DNA of 64,000 bases from Ditylenchus dipsaci. Taxonomy: Eukaryota > Nematoda > Chromadorea > Rhabditida > Anguinidae. The DNA lies in NCBI GenBank assembly GCA_004194705.1, contig SADC01000210.1, forward strand, positions 124,001-188,000, in the 5' to 3' direction. Positions 10,050-22,450 of the stretch are shown here, piece after piece. The notes under the pieces were generated by a model. The model made no database searches, was not told where the DNA came from, and saw nothing but the letters and a program-made list of their open reading frames with translations. Each line of letters begins with the position of its first letter. Within the stretch, counting starts at the first letter, position 1. Both the position numbers and the translations under genes were made by a program.

Positions 10050-12514
10050 AACCACAGAAACATACCTTATTTTTCCTGCTTTTCAAAGTGTCTAGCTACC
10101 TAGCCTTGCATTTCAGACCCCCAGGTTGCCAATATACTAATTCTCATACTCGATTCATGGAGCAGTAAGTCCAAAACAGCTTTTTAATTTATTTTTTCCT
10201 GTCGGCATCTCCCAATTATTGAGATGCAGCAGAATAGAAAAAAGGCTCTGTTTCTGGCTCTACTTCCCATTTTTTCTGCGCTTATTGTTGAGATGTGTGA
10301 ATTTGGAAATTAATGTGTGCATGCCACTGGCTAGCTAACACTAATTTGCACAGCAGGGAAGTTGTGGCAAGAAGATATGGTTGTGCTACTGATAATTGTA
10401 TTTAGGTACAGCAATCCACAGGACCTGCAGCTGTAGTAATGAGCTACTGCTGGGTAAGGGGAGAATTAGATAAGCCAACGCCCTAAATTAGAAAGTCTGG
10501 AAGTGGTTGAGCCAAGGCGTGAAATTTGTGCGGAAACACACAAATTCATGCAGCAATATTGCTGAAAATAAAAGTATCAGGTCGGGTTTTGAAAAAAATT
10601 TCAGACAGAAAGCAGAGTTTTTGCAGTTCACTTTTATCGAAATTTAATATTTTTTTCAGGAAACCTACCCAAATGCTGTAACCTCTAAGATGAGCTACGA
10701 CGTGAAGCCTTCAAAAAGCGGGTGATACATAATGCCAAAAACACGATTTTGAATCAAGGCGGATATTCAGGGTAAATACAGTAAGTGGTCTAGGCAAGGA
10801 TTTTTAACTGAACTGGTCTTTTCCGGGGCTTCGCGTAAAAATCATCTTACAAATTGAGCCGAAAACACATTTTTGTCCAATATCGGCTTTATACAAAACG
10901 ATTTTCATTTAAACTCAACAGCAGGGCCCCTTGACAGTGCCGAATCTACGTGGTATTGTAGGTTGGCCAAAAAATAAATAGATTACCAGACGAGGCTGGT
11001 AGTGGCAGACAAGCGCACATTTACAAATTTAGCAGATTATTAACGTGGATAGAGTGATAAAAAAATCTGTAAGTCTTTTAGGTTTGGAAACATCCTTTCC
11101 AGTATTGCGAAAAATGAATTTTCAGACATCCGGACAGATTTCCAGAGCCTTCGTTTTACCAATATTTAGTCTTTTTCAAACCCGGAATCTTTTTATTTTT
11201 AAAACTTACAAGTCGAAAAAATTTTTTGCTTGAAAATGACAATGACCGAAAAAGAAAAAATGTTCTGTTTAGCTAATTGCTCTTTTTTCGAACACTTTCA
11301 TTTCCACCTCTAAAATTAAATCTTTTCCACCTTTTTGTTCCATTTCGAAATATCTTCCAAACAAAGAGCAGTGTGTATCTAGCTCTACCTGACTAATTGC
11401 AGCTATTCATAAGCTGACTCTTGGGAAAAGCTTAATTACTCATTTTCCTTTTTTATTGAAAAATATCCAACACATAATAATAATTTTGAAAAAATAAAAT
11501 AACAATAACAACAATACTTACCTAGAAACTAACTTATTTTTAGAACAACTCAACATTTTTTTGCCCTAAAAAGCAACTTTTCAAATTTCAAAAGGCGATG
11601 TCTCGCAATATTCCAGAATTGTTGCAAAAGTAGCAAGCTGTCTAATATTGCTGCTGCTGTGCTGCTAAACCAAAACCACCGATGGTCTATAGCCAAATGA
11701 GGGTGTGACACGCAAAGCTTTACAAACACACACCACACTTTGTTTATAAATTATTTTTAGAGCCCTGCTACTCTTGGCCTACAAACCATACATCCTCTTC
11801 CCCAATTACTCCCTGAATTTATATGTGGCCAGGACAATAGTAACCAAAAACAACACTTTTTTCTTGATTTCGGGTCCTATATTGGCCTTGAAATCACTCC
11901 ACAGGGAGCAATAGATGGATAAATGACACTGTTAAAACAAGGATTTAAGGGTGAAATGGCGGAAATGACAAGAAATTCAAATATTTTTCCAAAGAATTTT
12001 ATTGCTTTGGGAGCTATAAAGTGTCAAAGTCAAAAAAAATTCTTTTGAGACTGTTCAACTTATTTTCTCCCGATTTTTTTTAAAACTTGTTTATCTCAAA
12101 GATCTCATGATTATTTTTTTTTAAATTTTCTCCGTTTAAAAAAATTTTGGTCCAAAAGATTGTTATAAAACAAATAAAAAACACAGCACCTGCCCATTGC
12201 TCAGTCACCAGGACCACACATAGCAATGGACTGTGAAGGTAGTCGACAACTGGTTTTAAACAGTATCACTTTTCCACTATTAATTACCATACATTTGCTC
12301 GTAGTAAAATAAGAACCATCCTGTTCACACTTTTAGTTCACACAATGAAAATGCGGTGAAAATTAGTATTTAACTGAAAATTTTGTGAAAATACTCGTCG
12401 TCGGAAATGAAAATTTGGATTATAACTGTTTTCTTACCAACAATAAAAAGCTTGAAATTGAATTGAATTTTAAAAAATATTGAAAAGCTTGAGACGCGTG
12501 GAATTCTCGTTGGT
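10050..12514. other. intergenic; complex islands, no gene seen
   Basis: No splice-bounded exon or long open frame is convincing. 10255-10560 and 11330-11470 are higher-complexity stretches (for example GCAGCTATTCATAAGCTGAC near 11400). The rest is A/T-run rich. The short open frames on both strands here have no domain signature. Confidence 0.4.
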
Positions 12515-12837
12515 CTTTAAGGGGCGAGTTGGGAATTGGAAGCTCCTTAGGTTTGAAAAAGTGTCCTCGGTGAGCAGTGCGTAAGCGTTTTTTCGCCCAA
12601 AAAAATGGTGCAGGTTCGATCCCACGTGGTGGCATGCTATTTATTTTGGCTTGTTGGACCAGTTGTAGGGGTAATTTGGGTCGCTGATTCCGAATCTGGC
12701 GTCAAAAAAGACTAATTACCTCTAAAACTGGCCAAACAAGCCAAAAAATAGAAAACCTGCGGCAACATTTTGGGCCGAAAAACACTGCGCCACCGAGGCC
12801 ACTTTTTCAAACCTGAGTAGCTTCCCACCCCTTTAAA
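12515..12837. mobile_element. tRNA-headed foldback (SINE-derived), short form
   Basis: Two tRNA-like heads face each other in inverted orientation. The left head (about 12566-12636, plus strand) has a GAGCAGTGCGTAAGCG A-box-like arm and a GGTTCGATCCC B box, then CCACGTGGTGGCA. The right part is the complement, ending in CACTGCGCCACCGAGGCCAC. Outer arms GGGGCGAGTTGGGAA and TTCCCACCCC pair. The whole unit can fold as one hairpin. Related copies are at 22451-22620 (single head) and 23362-24499 (long form). Confidence 0.6.
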
Positions 12838-14403
12838 ATGACTAAAACTGAAAAAAGGTTAGAAAACAAAAAAGTTTAAAATCAACCCAAAATTTTTGGC
12901 TTCCAACGTCTTGACAAGAACAAGCCTTGGGATTAACAATGTGAATGGTGTACAGCATCACAAATAAGGGGCGGACGCCTTCGCTCTTGTCTTGGGCAGT
13001 CACTGCTGCTGGCCTGTCACCCACCAGGGTTGAGAGGGGCAGAGACGCAGGGGAGGAAAACAGCGGGAGTGCCTCTATTTGCTTGCCGCATATTTATTTA
13101 TTATCGCCTCCTGCTCTTAGAGCTAGAGGCTTGGATTTGTGAAAATTGTTGTCGAAATTGGACTCAAGTAAAGCAAATGTTTGGTGAATTGAAATTCAAA
13201 AGAAGTGTACAAAGGTTATGAATAAAATGAAATTTTCAAAAATATTTTTCAAATTTGTGTTTGCAAATAGAAAATTGGATGAACCTCTTATATGAAAATG
13301 TTGGCTTTTCTTCTCGATTTTGTGAGCATCTTTTTCGAAAGGCAAAAAATAGGCACCGAAAGCTTTGTGAAAAAAAAATAAACATGGCAAATTCGATTCT
13401 TCTTCAAAAAAATGGAAAAATATATGTAAGGTTTAGTTTAAATATTTGTTGTCTCGCGAGGAATTAAATTTTTTTAAATAGTTTTTCTTTTAAGAGTTGT
13501 TTCGAAAGCAAATTAACCATGCTAAGCACGAATTCGGTGTCAAAAGCAGTGATTTACCCGACAAATTTTTTTTAAAACTATTATAAAAAAGATAACCACC
13601 GATTTTTTGACTAGCGGTGATATTCTCATGTAATTTTCGGGAATATTCCGCGAATGTTCCCATCACCCAACCCTGGACGAAAATCACTGAAATTCAAATT
13701 AGTTATTATTGGAAGAGATTCGGTTTTCTCAAAAACCTCACTTTTATTCAAAGACGCATCAACTTTAAAAAATACTTATTTAAATAAGATTTTCAGAATT
13801 TATTTTGTCATTTCGAATGCTCCAGATATCATTTTTTCAACATTTTGTCATGGAGACCTACCAATGCAGTCACCAAAATTTGTTTTTTTTTCAACCACAA
13901 AGCGTTCCAGTAACTAATAATGGTATAGTGTCCAGCCAACCTTGAAGCAGCACTACTACTAGCAGTAATATTACTAGCAGTAGTCCTGCCGTTTCGACTA
14001 TTGATTTGAGAATAGAGGAGAAATAAGAAATGCTCCTTAAAGCAGTAGCAGAGAAAGAGAAGAAGAAGAACACATCATTGTTACTATTGACGAAGGCAAG
14101 CACATCCCGCTCACACACATTGGCGCTTATTTTTGGCAGTAACGCACAAAAGCGACGCTCGGCACATATGCAAGAAGTAGTGAGAAGAAAAAGAAGAAAA
14201 ACGACCTTTTGCAGGGATCTCTTCAGCACAGCAAATTAGGAACAGAACAAAAAATATTTTTGAATCATCCCTTGTATTTACAGTCCAGCAGCTACTCACA
14301 TGGAAAATAGCCAGTTGGAAATGGTTTTTTGTGAAAATTTGGTATTTATACAATAAAGGTACTTTTTATACAAATTTTTTGGCTCTGTACTAGTAGGGGA
14401 CTT
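12838..14403. other. intergenic, no gene seen
   Basis: AT-rich with no supported exon. 13900-14230 is a purine/pyrimidine-biased block (AGAAGAAGAAGAA and AGTAGTAATATTACTAG words) that generates overlapping open frames on both strands. I regard these as compositional artefacts. Confidence 0.4.
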
Positions 14404-14595
14404 TTTTGCCTTGGTCCCCCCTGTTGATTTTTTGTGATTTTCAGGCTTAGGCAAGGGTTGCCCAGCATATCTTAGGACAGACTCAAATATATCTTAGAAT
14501 TATATTTGAGTCTGTCCTAACATACGCTGGCCAATCCTTGCCAAAGTCTAAAAAATTACAAAAAACATCAAGAGGAACACCAAGGCAAAAACATG
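14404..14595. mobile_element. foldback element of the CTTGGTCCC family, copy 2
   Basis: The left arm TTTTGCCTTGGTCCCCCCTG is matched on the right by GGAACACCAAGGCAAAAA. Inner arms GGCTTAGGCAAGG...AGGACAGACTCAAATATA fold against TATATTTGAGTCTGTCCTAA. The centre at about 14497-14500 is nearly loop-free. It is a non-coding hairpin, related to 8230-8402 and to the inner part of 27900-28168. Confidence 0.6.
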
Positions 14596-15903
14596 TCTTT
14601 TTCCAGTGCAGCGCCAATTTTTTTCCCGGCGCATTTTAGTAGCTGAAATTTCATTGTGAATCTGAATCCTAAAAAAGAATTTGCAAAAGATGCTTAATTT
14701 CAAAAGATATGGCTCAATGTTGGATGCTCGTCATTTTGAATCTTGGCACTCCATCTTTAGACCATATCTCTGAATCCAAGTATTTGTTCAGAATAGTGTT
14801 TTTTGATTTAGATTTCGGGAGAATTTTAGCTACTAGAAAGCATCAAAAAAATTATCACGTATAATAAATGTACCTTTATTTCAAAAAAAATATCAAAAAT
14901 TTGACAAAAAAGCCGCCGTCCTTCTCAAACTTACTATTTCACCATATGAACTGGCAAAACCCTATTTTTAGATTAAAAAATAAATGGATGGTAGCATCCA
15001 TTTGGCCGCCAAAAAAGCATGAGTTATTCTCGAGTTTTGGGGCAACACAACTAATTTCGGTAGGCAAACAATAATAATTGTGGTGTTAAGAGAAGAGTTG
15101 ACATTTGGTGTGTGTGCTCTATTTCTCTCACTCTCTTTCTCGATAATGCAATTGGCTTTGCGGACCGGTGACTCCGCTCTGTCTTACCCTTTGTTATCCT
15201 GCATTCATTTAATTTTAGAGTAGTCTAGTGGCTGTCTTTTTTTTCGTCGATGTCTATCCCTCTCTATATTTATAACGAATTTATTCAACTGTTAAAAGCA
15301 AGCACAGAGCCAACCGAATCAAAGATCTTTTTATTTTGTTTATTTGCTTTTTTGGCTGTGGTACGCACCTCTTAAAAGTTTTTTTTGACAGTGTAAGAGG
15401 GTAGGAGAAGTGTTTGATTTTTTTCTTCTTCTTCTTTTGATGCATCTTCTCCATCTTGCCATCCACACGCACTCACACACATCTTTGTAGGTAAACAAGC
15501 GATCATCAGTAGTGTTGGCTGAGTTTTGCTGCGCCACCGCCGATACCTCTGCCATTCTAATACACCTTTGACGATGGAGAGAGAATGAATGAATGTATAA
15601 GAGCACTTTTATTCTTCTAAAACAAAAAAAGTAAGGGTGAGACAACATTTATGTTAAATGATAAAAAAATACCAGCGAAGTTGCCATAAATAGAACAATC
15701 GTCATATTCTTTTGTTCAAGAGCATTTGAAATCAGGCGGTTTAGAGAAGACCTTCGTAGAGATTGAGCGAATTTCTAAAAAAAATCGAATCAAAACGAGA
15801 CTTGAGAATAAGATTGTCGAGTACCCAAAATTCCGGGTCGATTACCCATACCCAGGTTTGGTCAATTTGAGCCTCGGTTACCAGATAGCCCTGGAAACCA
15901 ACC
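14596..15903. other. intergenic; complex island at 15060-15560
   Basis: No gene is supported. 15060-15560 is more complex than its surroundings, with TCTCTCACTCTC pyrimidine runs. A minus-strand open frame across 15340-15648 lacks splice sites, domains or a poly(A) signal and overlaps a TTCTTCTTCTTC repeat, so I do not call it. Confidence 0.4.
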
Positions 15904-16104
15904 TTAAAGGACCATACTTGTTGTTGCAAATGAGAGCTTGATAAATTCAAATGCGCTCGGAACACTTCTCTTTTGTCTCGCACTCTACTCTTTGGACTTG
16001 TTTCGAGTGACTCAAAAGAGTGCAGTGAGAGACGAAAGAGAAGTGTCCCGCGCGCATTTGAATTTGTCAAATTCTCATTTGCAACAACAAGTATGGTCCT
16101 TTAA
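15904..16104. mobile_element. TTAA-flanked foldback MITE, copy 2
   Basis: The unit 15908-16100 is flanked by TTAA (15904-15907, 16101-16104). Arms start AGGACCATACTTGTTGTTGC on the left and return as the complement ending GTATGGTCCT on the right. The CTTCTCTTTTGTCTCGCACT core is shared with copy 1 at 1703-1896, while the outer 25 bases differ. This shows two subfamilies with the same termini. Confidence 0.75.
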
Positions 16105-17229
16105 GTGCCGGATAACCGAAGGTGATTGTTATTTGGGTGAATGCTACTTCAGTGTATGTTGTTAACTCGCTGGTGTGAGATTAAGGAAAAATTTAAAAAA
16201 ACATGAACGAAATGTACGCACGAAAAGTTTCTGTCAAAACACGAATGACTTTAAAGAAATGCTTTTGGTGCCACTTTAAATTTGAATTTTCTAGAAAAAC
16301 AAATTTAACAGAAACGGACTATTTTCAGTTAGCCGAAGGTATTTAGATTCCCTGATCTGTCTTGAAGCTGCCGAATAACCACGAATAACCGCGATGCCGG
16401 ATAACCATGGCTCAACTGTACCCGAATTTCGGGAACTACTCGAAATTTTCGAGTCGAATATCTATATACTAACGCGATTTTTGCGTGCCCAAAATTTTAG
16501 TGTTCTCCAGAGTAGCTATCCAAAAAACCTTTATCTGACATGAAGATTCTGCTCGAGATCAAAACTAAAAAAAATCGCTTCATGATACCCAATTTTTTCC
16601 TCAAAATTTGCAGACTAGCTAGTCTTGAAAAGAGCTTTTTGCATTGAGTGCGCAAATTACTGAAAACAGGAAAGAATTATGCAAAAGAAATGTCGAGAGC
16701 TTAATTTGGAAACTGATGTAGTTATGCATTAAACATTCTTGCAATTGCTCACAAGAGCAGCTCATAAAAATGCATTTACGGCGAGCATAATTGCCCAATT
16801 TCCATACAATTGAAATGTAAAAACTAGCGGGATTTTATTTGCTGTCTCATAAAAGTTGGAGTAGGAAATATTGCGACCCGAATGACCTGACCGAATGGGC
16901 TGCAGTTTTAGTTTGCATTTGGCTGATTGGCCAGCAGCTATATATATTTTGCTGACTGGCAATAAAAAAATAATTACATTTAGGTGCACTCGTGATGATC
17001 CTTTGCACACGACAACAGCAAACAGTCATTATTGTTACTGGCAGTATATTTGGGAGGGGACATTAATAATTACCCCGCTCAAAAAACGTTCATGATTTAT
17101 TTCAAAATCAAGAGCGGAGTGAAGAGGGTAGCTGGAAATGGTTATCGGGCGGGAGGGCGAGTGGCTGGCATGATTTGGTATTGAAAATCATACATTAATT
17201 GCTTAAGAAGAATGAAAAAGAACAGCAAA
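16105..17229. other. intergenic; complex island at 16690-17110
   Basis: No exon is supported. The stretch 16690-17110 is unusually varied for this window (CGACCCGAATGACCTGACCG, GGCTGATTGGCCAGCAGC) and contains TAATTAC-type homeodomain-like words. It is the best-looking candidate regulatory island of the desert, but this is inference only. Confidence 0.4.
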
Positions 17230-17491
17230 GGATTTTCGGCGCTAGTAGCGAATACCTCCCTCCTCTTCCCATAAATCTGACCTTTCAAAAATCGCTGTAA
17301 CTACTCTTTGGAACAACAAATTTAGGCTTAGCTTTTAGGCTCGGGGCATGTCAGCGTACGGAATTTGTGACTAATAAATAGTTTACGCACTATTTCTGGG
17401 ATCTGGGACATATATTTGGGTACTCTTCACTTTAGTTTGAAAAGAAAAAATTTATGGGGATGGGGGTATTCTACACTAGGGCCGGATTTTC
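17230..17491. mobile_element. Mutator-like MITE with C/G-tract ends, copy 2
   Basis: The element is 17238-17483 between direct repeats GGATTTTC (17230-17237, 17484-17491). The left end GGCGCTAGTAGCGAATACC is well preserved. The right end (GGTATTCTACACTAGGGCC) has decayed. The interior is the reverse of copy 1, with AAATCGCTGTAACTACTC matching the complement of its GAGTAGTTACAGC-like stretch. No coding capacity. Confidence 0.7.
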
Positions 17492-19032
17492 AAAAAGATT
17501 GGGATAGGGCTTCGAAACGTCTTTTATTTGGCACTCTAAATTTTAGAATTTTTGAGATTTTACGTCAAAAACTTTTAGTTTTGGTGCTCAAAACCCAATA
17601 AGCACTGGATAAAATGGCCCTTTTTAACCAAATGTCTTTTTTTTTAACTTTCAATCTGTATTGAATCTGTATTAGGAGGAAAAAACAAGGCTTATTTAAA
17701 AAAAAAAAAGGATTATTTTGAACGTGACTCTGTTTATAGACCTATTTTTATGCGACTTTCGCAAGCCCAAATGTGTTTTCATGAGACTTTTTGTGAGCGG
17801 AAAGTTGGCCAATCGTTTTTTGGCCGAACTTTGTCAAGGACAAATTAGATTTTGGATAATCATCTTTGTCAGCCATCCTTAGCGCTCCGTAAGTCAGACT
17901 TTGGTCAATCCCTTGCTTCAGCCAATCGGGCTTCGGCCAATTCAATGATTCTGTCAATCGGGTTTTAGCCAAACCTTAACTTTTGCCAATCGGGTTTTGG
18001 CCAATATTCTACTTGAGCCATGTGTACCATCCTAGTATGTGGGTGTGCGCATCTCAACTCTAAGCCCCGAAGGGATTTCAGTTTTCGCCGACACCTCACT
18101 GTAAAATCGAATTTTTTCGCTCAATTTAACGACACCTTTTTGGGCGGTCCCTCGAGAGTCGTAAGATCGAGCGTCGAAAACAAATACAGTAATATTGTCT
18201 TTTATCGATCCTAATGGTCAATACTTGATAGAGTTCTAGCTATGCAAGTATTTTACACACCACAATTTCGGCTAACATTGTAAATTTTTTGGGTTTTTCA
18301 AAACAATCATAAAAAACATAGCGTGATACCAGTTTAAAGTAATACCTTTTGTTCAATGGAAGGAAAAATAAGTTTTAAGTAACCTGTCATTTTTTTTCAT
18401 CTTAGGAAACACGTAATATTCAAAATAGCAACAATATTTACTTATCGCCATGTTATTTTTGTGTTTTTATTTAAAAAAAATTATGAGGCTTCAAAAAGCT
18501 TTAAATTGACAAGTTTATTGAAAAAGGTTAACGTATTTTCTATATGTGTAATTTAGATTTTGGTTACTTACTTTCCTAGAATAGCACACAATTTTGAGTC
18601 AGTCTTAATATTTGCTAGCCTATATTGCGGCTAAAATGAAGAAGAATAACAAAATATAAAAACATTACAATAATGATTTAGCGAGTTAATGAGTTTTAGT
18701 TTAAGATTATGTTGCTAATATATTTTTTTTTGTGAAAATAGAGAATAAAACTGTTTGCTATTGCATTGAAAGCGCCTTTGCTCCATGTTATTTTTAGTGC
18801 ACAGTAAAAACGACGTCGCAAGATGCAAAGAAAAAATTGAATTTATTGAAATTTGCTTGCTGTTTGGGACACCAGGGTTAGCACGGTGTGGCTTTTAAGC
18901 CCCATCAGGAAGCACCACCACTTTCGGAGACTTTTTATAAATTTTGTTATTTCTTTTTTTTTTATTATGAAAATAAGCTCTTTCGAGACTATAAGGAATA
19001 GATAAGGAAAATATCTTGACATTGACATATAG
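17492..19032. other. intergenic, mostly AT-rich
   Basis: Apart from the degenerate array at 17780-18010 and a relic of the GTGTGCGCATCTCAACTC repeat at 18034-18075, nothing is recognised. The stretch 18230-18840 is dominated by A/T runs. Confidence 0.4.
17780..18010. repeat. degenerate CCAATCGGGTTTTGGCC array
   Basis: Roughly ten imperfect copies of a 17-20-base word, CCAATCGGGTTTTGGCC in its best form (about 17925, 17955, 17985), fill this stretch. The spacing is irregular. This looks like a decaying satellite. No coding signal or terminal repeat is seen around it. Confidence 0.5.
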
Positions 19033-19978
19033 AAATACTAGACGCTACTGTCATATACCTCCCCCCCCCCCCCCCAAAAAAATCGACTTTTTTGGAGTGT
19101 CTAAAAACCATTTTTATGCAATAATTTTGCCATAAAAGAACCAGAAAAGCAGCTTAGAGAGGATTATGGGCTGTATTGGGAGGAGAAGGGAATAATACAG
19201 GGGCCACTTTTTTTTAGCTGCTTTACCATGTTTTTCAACTTGGGCCATGGCAAAAATAGACTCTATATGCATTTTATGATCAAGTGTACTTCTAAGAATC
19301 ATGTCTAAGGTAAGTGCGTGCGCGCATCTCTAACTCTCAAGCCCCTGCGCCCCCTTCGGGGGCTTGGGGCTTGGAGTTGAGATGCGCACACCCACATACC
19401 TTAGACGCAAATCACTCGAAAGTGAATTTGGATGTATGAAAAAACATGCATACCAGAGTTATTTATGCGGTAGGCCCAGTATTCAAAACTATGTTAAACA
19501 TCTTTATTTTTTCGCCGAAGAGCATTTCCCCTCGTTCTACAAGGCCGGGCCAGAGGCCCAACAACCAAAAATTCAGCCTAGCATCCAAAAATTTGGGCCT
19601 ATGTGCATACCCGCGGGTCCTTCCCGCTGTTTGGCTTGGTCCATGAAAAGTACTTATACTTATGCCTGCACCACAAGTTCCTGGGTTTGTAAGTGCCCTT
19701 GGACGCTTAGATAATTAACACTCTAAGGATCCCAGCCATCTCGAGAAGTGGCCTCTGTATTATTCCCTTCCCCTCCCAATACAGCCCGCAATCCCATTTA
19801 AATTGCTTTTCTGGTCTTTTTATGGCGAAATTATTGTGTAAAAATGGTTTTTGACCATCCCTAAAAAAGTCGGTTTTGGGGGGGGGGGTATAAGACAGTA
19901 GGTCGATTTGGGGGGGGGGTATATTACAGTAGCGCTTTTCGGGGGGGGGGGTATATTACAGTAGCGCCAAATACTAGA
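19033..19978. mobile_element. large Mutator-like foldback with nested insertion
   Basis: The element is 19043-19968 between perfect 10-bp repeats AAATACTAGA (19033-19042, 19969-19978). The left end CGCTACTGTCATATACC plus a long C tract is mirrored by a G tract and GGTATATTACAGTAGCG. Arms of about 170 bases pair (for example GGGAGGAGAAGGGAATAATA at 19178 against TATTATTCCCTTCCCCTCCC at 19760). A second family with the CTCTATATGCATTTTATGATC end and a GTGTGCGCATCTCAACTC-type core sits inside at about 19255-19440. The right end carries duplicated G-tract termini (19908-19950), so end duplication or a nested terminal repeat has occurred. Confidence 0.7.
19255..19440. repeat. CTCTATATGCAT-ended palindromic repeat, nested copy
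   Basis: It has a GACTCTATATGCATTTTATG left end, a GTGCGCGCATCTC core and a near-perfect palindrome around CCCCTGCGCCCCCTTCGGGG. A better preserved copy is 26668-26855, a partial one is 47530-47665, and a relic lies at 18034-18075. Confidence 0.5.
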
Positions 19979-20475
19979 TATTATAATAAAACCCGTTAGA
20001 CTTCAAGTCATGAAACCCGGAAAACATTTTTTGAAAAGGCCCACCGCAGCTCTAAAAGCCACACTCGGCCAACCTTGTGGGACACACTTAGAATGGCTAG
20101 GGAAAACTTGTCAAAAACGAACTTGGTCGAAAAATCGTCTTGGTCCCCCTCACTGCAAAAGGTGAAAAATTAAAATTAGCTTATGATAGGATTAGCTCAA
20201 ACGTGCTTATCAAACTACAGGGTGGCCCAAGAAACTGCCACATTTATTCATTAGTATTTTTTTTCTATATGTTAGTCGTTCTACTGCAATGAGTAACAAG
20301 GATGGACGGTTACAGCTTTAGGCTACGAAGAAAGTCTCACCACCTAGTAAGTTGGCTTTGGACAGCAAGTCATGTTGATCCTTTTACAAGGGATAGACCC
20401 AACATTACGATGAGGTCCCAGAAAAGGGGTTCCCAACCGTCGAATAAGCATACGTGATTACACCAAAAAAGCATT

Positions 20476-21150
20476 TACAGTCCATTCTCGATTTAAAGGA
20501 GCATGCCTGTGCATTATACGGAGAAAAGGCGAGGACCAGAAATTATATTCTTTCTCGCTAATTTTTTTCACGCGTTTTTTCTAGATTTTTTCAGTTTTCT
20601 ACCTAACTTTAAAAGTAAGGTCAAAAATATCAGATTGAATGTGAAACGAATGAAAAATAGGACGGTTAGAAAAAAGTTGATGGTCCCCGCCCTAATTTTT
20701 TGAAATGCACGGGCATGCTCATTTAAGGACACTCGATTTAAGGACAGAAGTTCGTTCCCACCTTGAGTCCGACACTTTTTTAGCCAGATTTTTCAAAGTT
20801 TTTTTTAGTTCTGTTTTCACAGTCTGGTCCTAAATATCCCAAAGATTCCAATTTTGCCTATTGTTTTTCAAAAATCCAAAATTTTAACTTCTAAAAAAGC
20901 AAAACCTCGATTTAAGGACAGGATTTTTTGGAAAATCCTGTCCTTAAATCGAAGTTTTGCTTTTTTAGAAGTTAAAATTTTGGATTTTTAAAAAACAATG
21001 GGCAAAATTGGAATCTTTGGGATATTGAGGACAGACTGTCGAAACAGAACTAAAAAAACTTTGAAAAATCTGGCTAAAAAAGTGTCAGACTCAAAGTAGT
21101 AACGAACTTTGGCCGGTCTCCTGAGTGTCTTAAATCGAGAGTGGACTGTA
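20476..21150. mobile_element. pogo-like TA-flanked element, interrupted
   Basis: The element is 20478-21148 between TA dinucleotides. Ends are CAGTCCATTCTCGATTTAA and its complement TTAAATCGAGAGTGGACTG. The interior is a long inverted repeat (AAACCTCGATTTAAGGACAG against CTGTCCTTAAATCGAAGTTT). TA target plus CAGT termini fits the pogo/Tigger branch of Tc1/mariner, from memory of those ends. A separate 222-bp element has inserted at 20499-20720, inside its left arm. Confidence 0.7.
20491..20728. mobile_element. small hAT-like element nested in a pogo-like element
   Basis: The insert 20499-20720 is flanked by ATTTAAAG (20491-20498) and ATTTAAGG (20721-20728), an 8-bp duplication with one mismatch. 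Termini GAGCATGCCTGTGCAT and ATGCACGGGCATGCTC are inverted. The left arm of the host pogo-like element resumes immediately after it, which proves insertion order. The open frame at 20503-20703 inside it is not domain-like. Confidence 0.65.
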
Positions 21151-22450
21151 TTTCAACTGGTGCGCGGGAGCCTTTTTTAGGCCATCCTGTACGAAAACAG
21201 CAAAAAAATCATAAAATAGCATTTTTTGCAACAAAATTTTCTGTAGAAAGTTTTGAGGGGTGCCTTCAACAGCAGAACTAGCTATTCATATTCGGGTTAT
21301 TCATTTCGATGTCACTTCCAGTTTCCTTAGTTTTTTTTAAAAATAATAAGACTTTTAATTAATCATTTTTAATTATCATTTTAATCGGCTCAGTTTTGCT
21401 TCGTGATATAAGCTTAGTCAATAGCCAGAAATAAAAATATATTGCGCAACTTTTATCACTTCCAATTTTTGCTATTACTGATTTCTATCCTCATTTTTTC
21501 AAGCCGAACCACACGGAGCAAAAAAAATATAAAAATGCCGCACTGCACGTTCAAAAAACCAAAGCCTCAAAAGATGGCCGATTATCGCCTAGGGTTTTTG
21601 TAACCCTGCATTTGCTTCTTCATAAAAAATGCAAAAAAGCTTTGAACTAGACCGACTGCTTGTTGAAAGAAGAAGACGTCTCTCAGGAACACACCAACCA
21701 ACCTATTGACTCAACAACAGGATAAATAAAATATGGGTGTGAAAAAAATAAAAAGGAGTTTTTGTGGATCGACGTAGAAGACAGAAGAATAAAATTTATT
21801 ATTCCTGCAGCTCCTCTCCAAAAACCTTGGGAACATTTTCATCAATAAACAAGGCTCACACAACAATCGACCAGCCCAAAATAAAACAGGCTCGGCAAAT
21901 ATAAACAATTTTTTGTCTATTTTTGATGGCCAATTTCCAGGGGCCATATGTGAATGAGGCGATAAATAAACACGTGGATGGTTGTTATATAGCCGCTGGC
22001 TGGAGTGAGTGAGTGGAGCAACATATGCCTTCAACCTTTCCTAGTTTTCTCCTTCCTGATTTTTTTTGGTTGGGGAAGTTGCCTGGCTGCTATTGCTAAG
22101 GGTTTTTGTTATTGTTGTTATTCGACTTTTGGCTCATAAACAAAGCAATATGTTGACAGCCTCTAACAAATTGCTTTACCGGGATACATTTTATGGGGTT
22201 TTGCAGAAAAATTTTATTTTGGGTGGTTAGGGCGAGGGATCAGATTTGGGAAGATTGAAGCAAAAAAGATTTGGTTGAGGTTTAGATTTGTGAAAGAGAG
22301 TGTCGATTATAAGTCTTGCTGGTTTTTTCTATGATGGAATCGATTAACACTAGTATTCATTTTTTTTATTCAAATCAACAAAAATAACAACTTAAAAAAC
22401 ATCTAATTATATATCAAATTGAATGACCTTGAGATTGCCAATCACCCTGG
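21151..22450. other. intergenic; complex island at 21690-22200
   Basis: No supported exon. 21690-22200 contains varied sequence including ATAAATAAACACGTGG. A minus-strand open frame of 107 codons (21711-22034) has no domain, no clear start context and no splice signals, so it is left uncalled. Confidence 0.4.

Noticed and set aside
17780..18010. CRISPR-like array
   Set aside because: Repeats are degenerate, irregularly spaced and eukaryotic in context; no cas-like gene.
19364..19714. 116-codon open frame
   Set aside because: It lies inside a Mutator-like foldback and spans the palindromic repeat. The peptide is not domain-like.
21711..22034. 107-codon minus-strand open frame
   Set aside because: No coding-like features beyond length; no splice signals or recognised motif.
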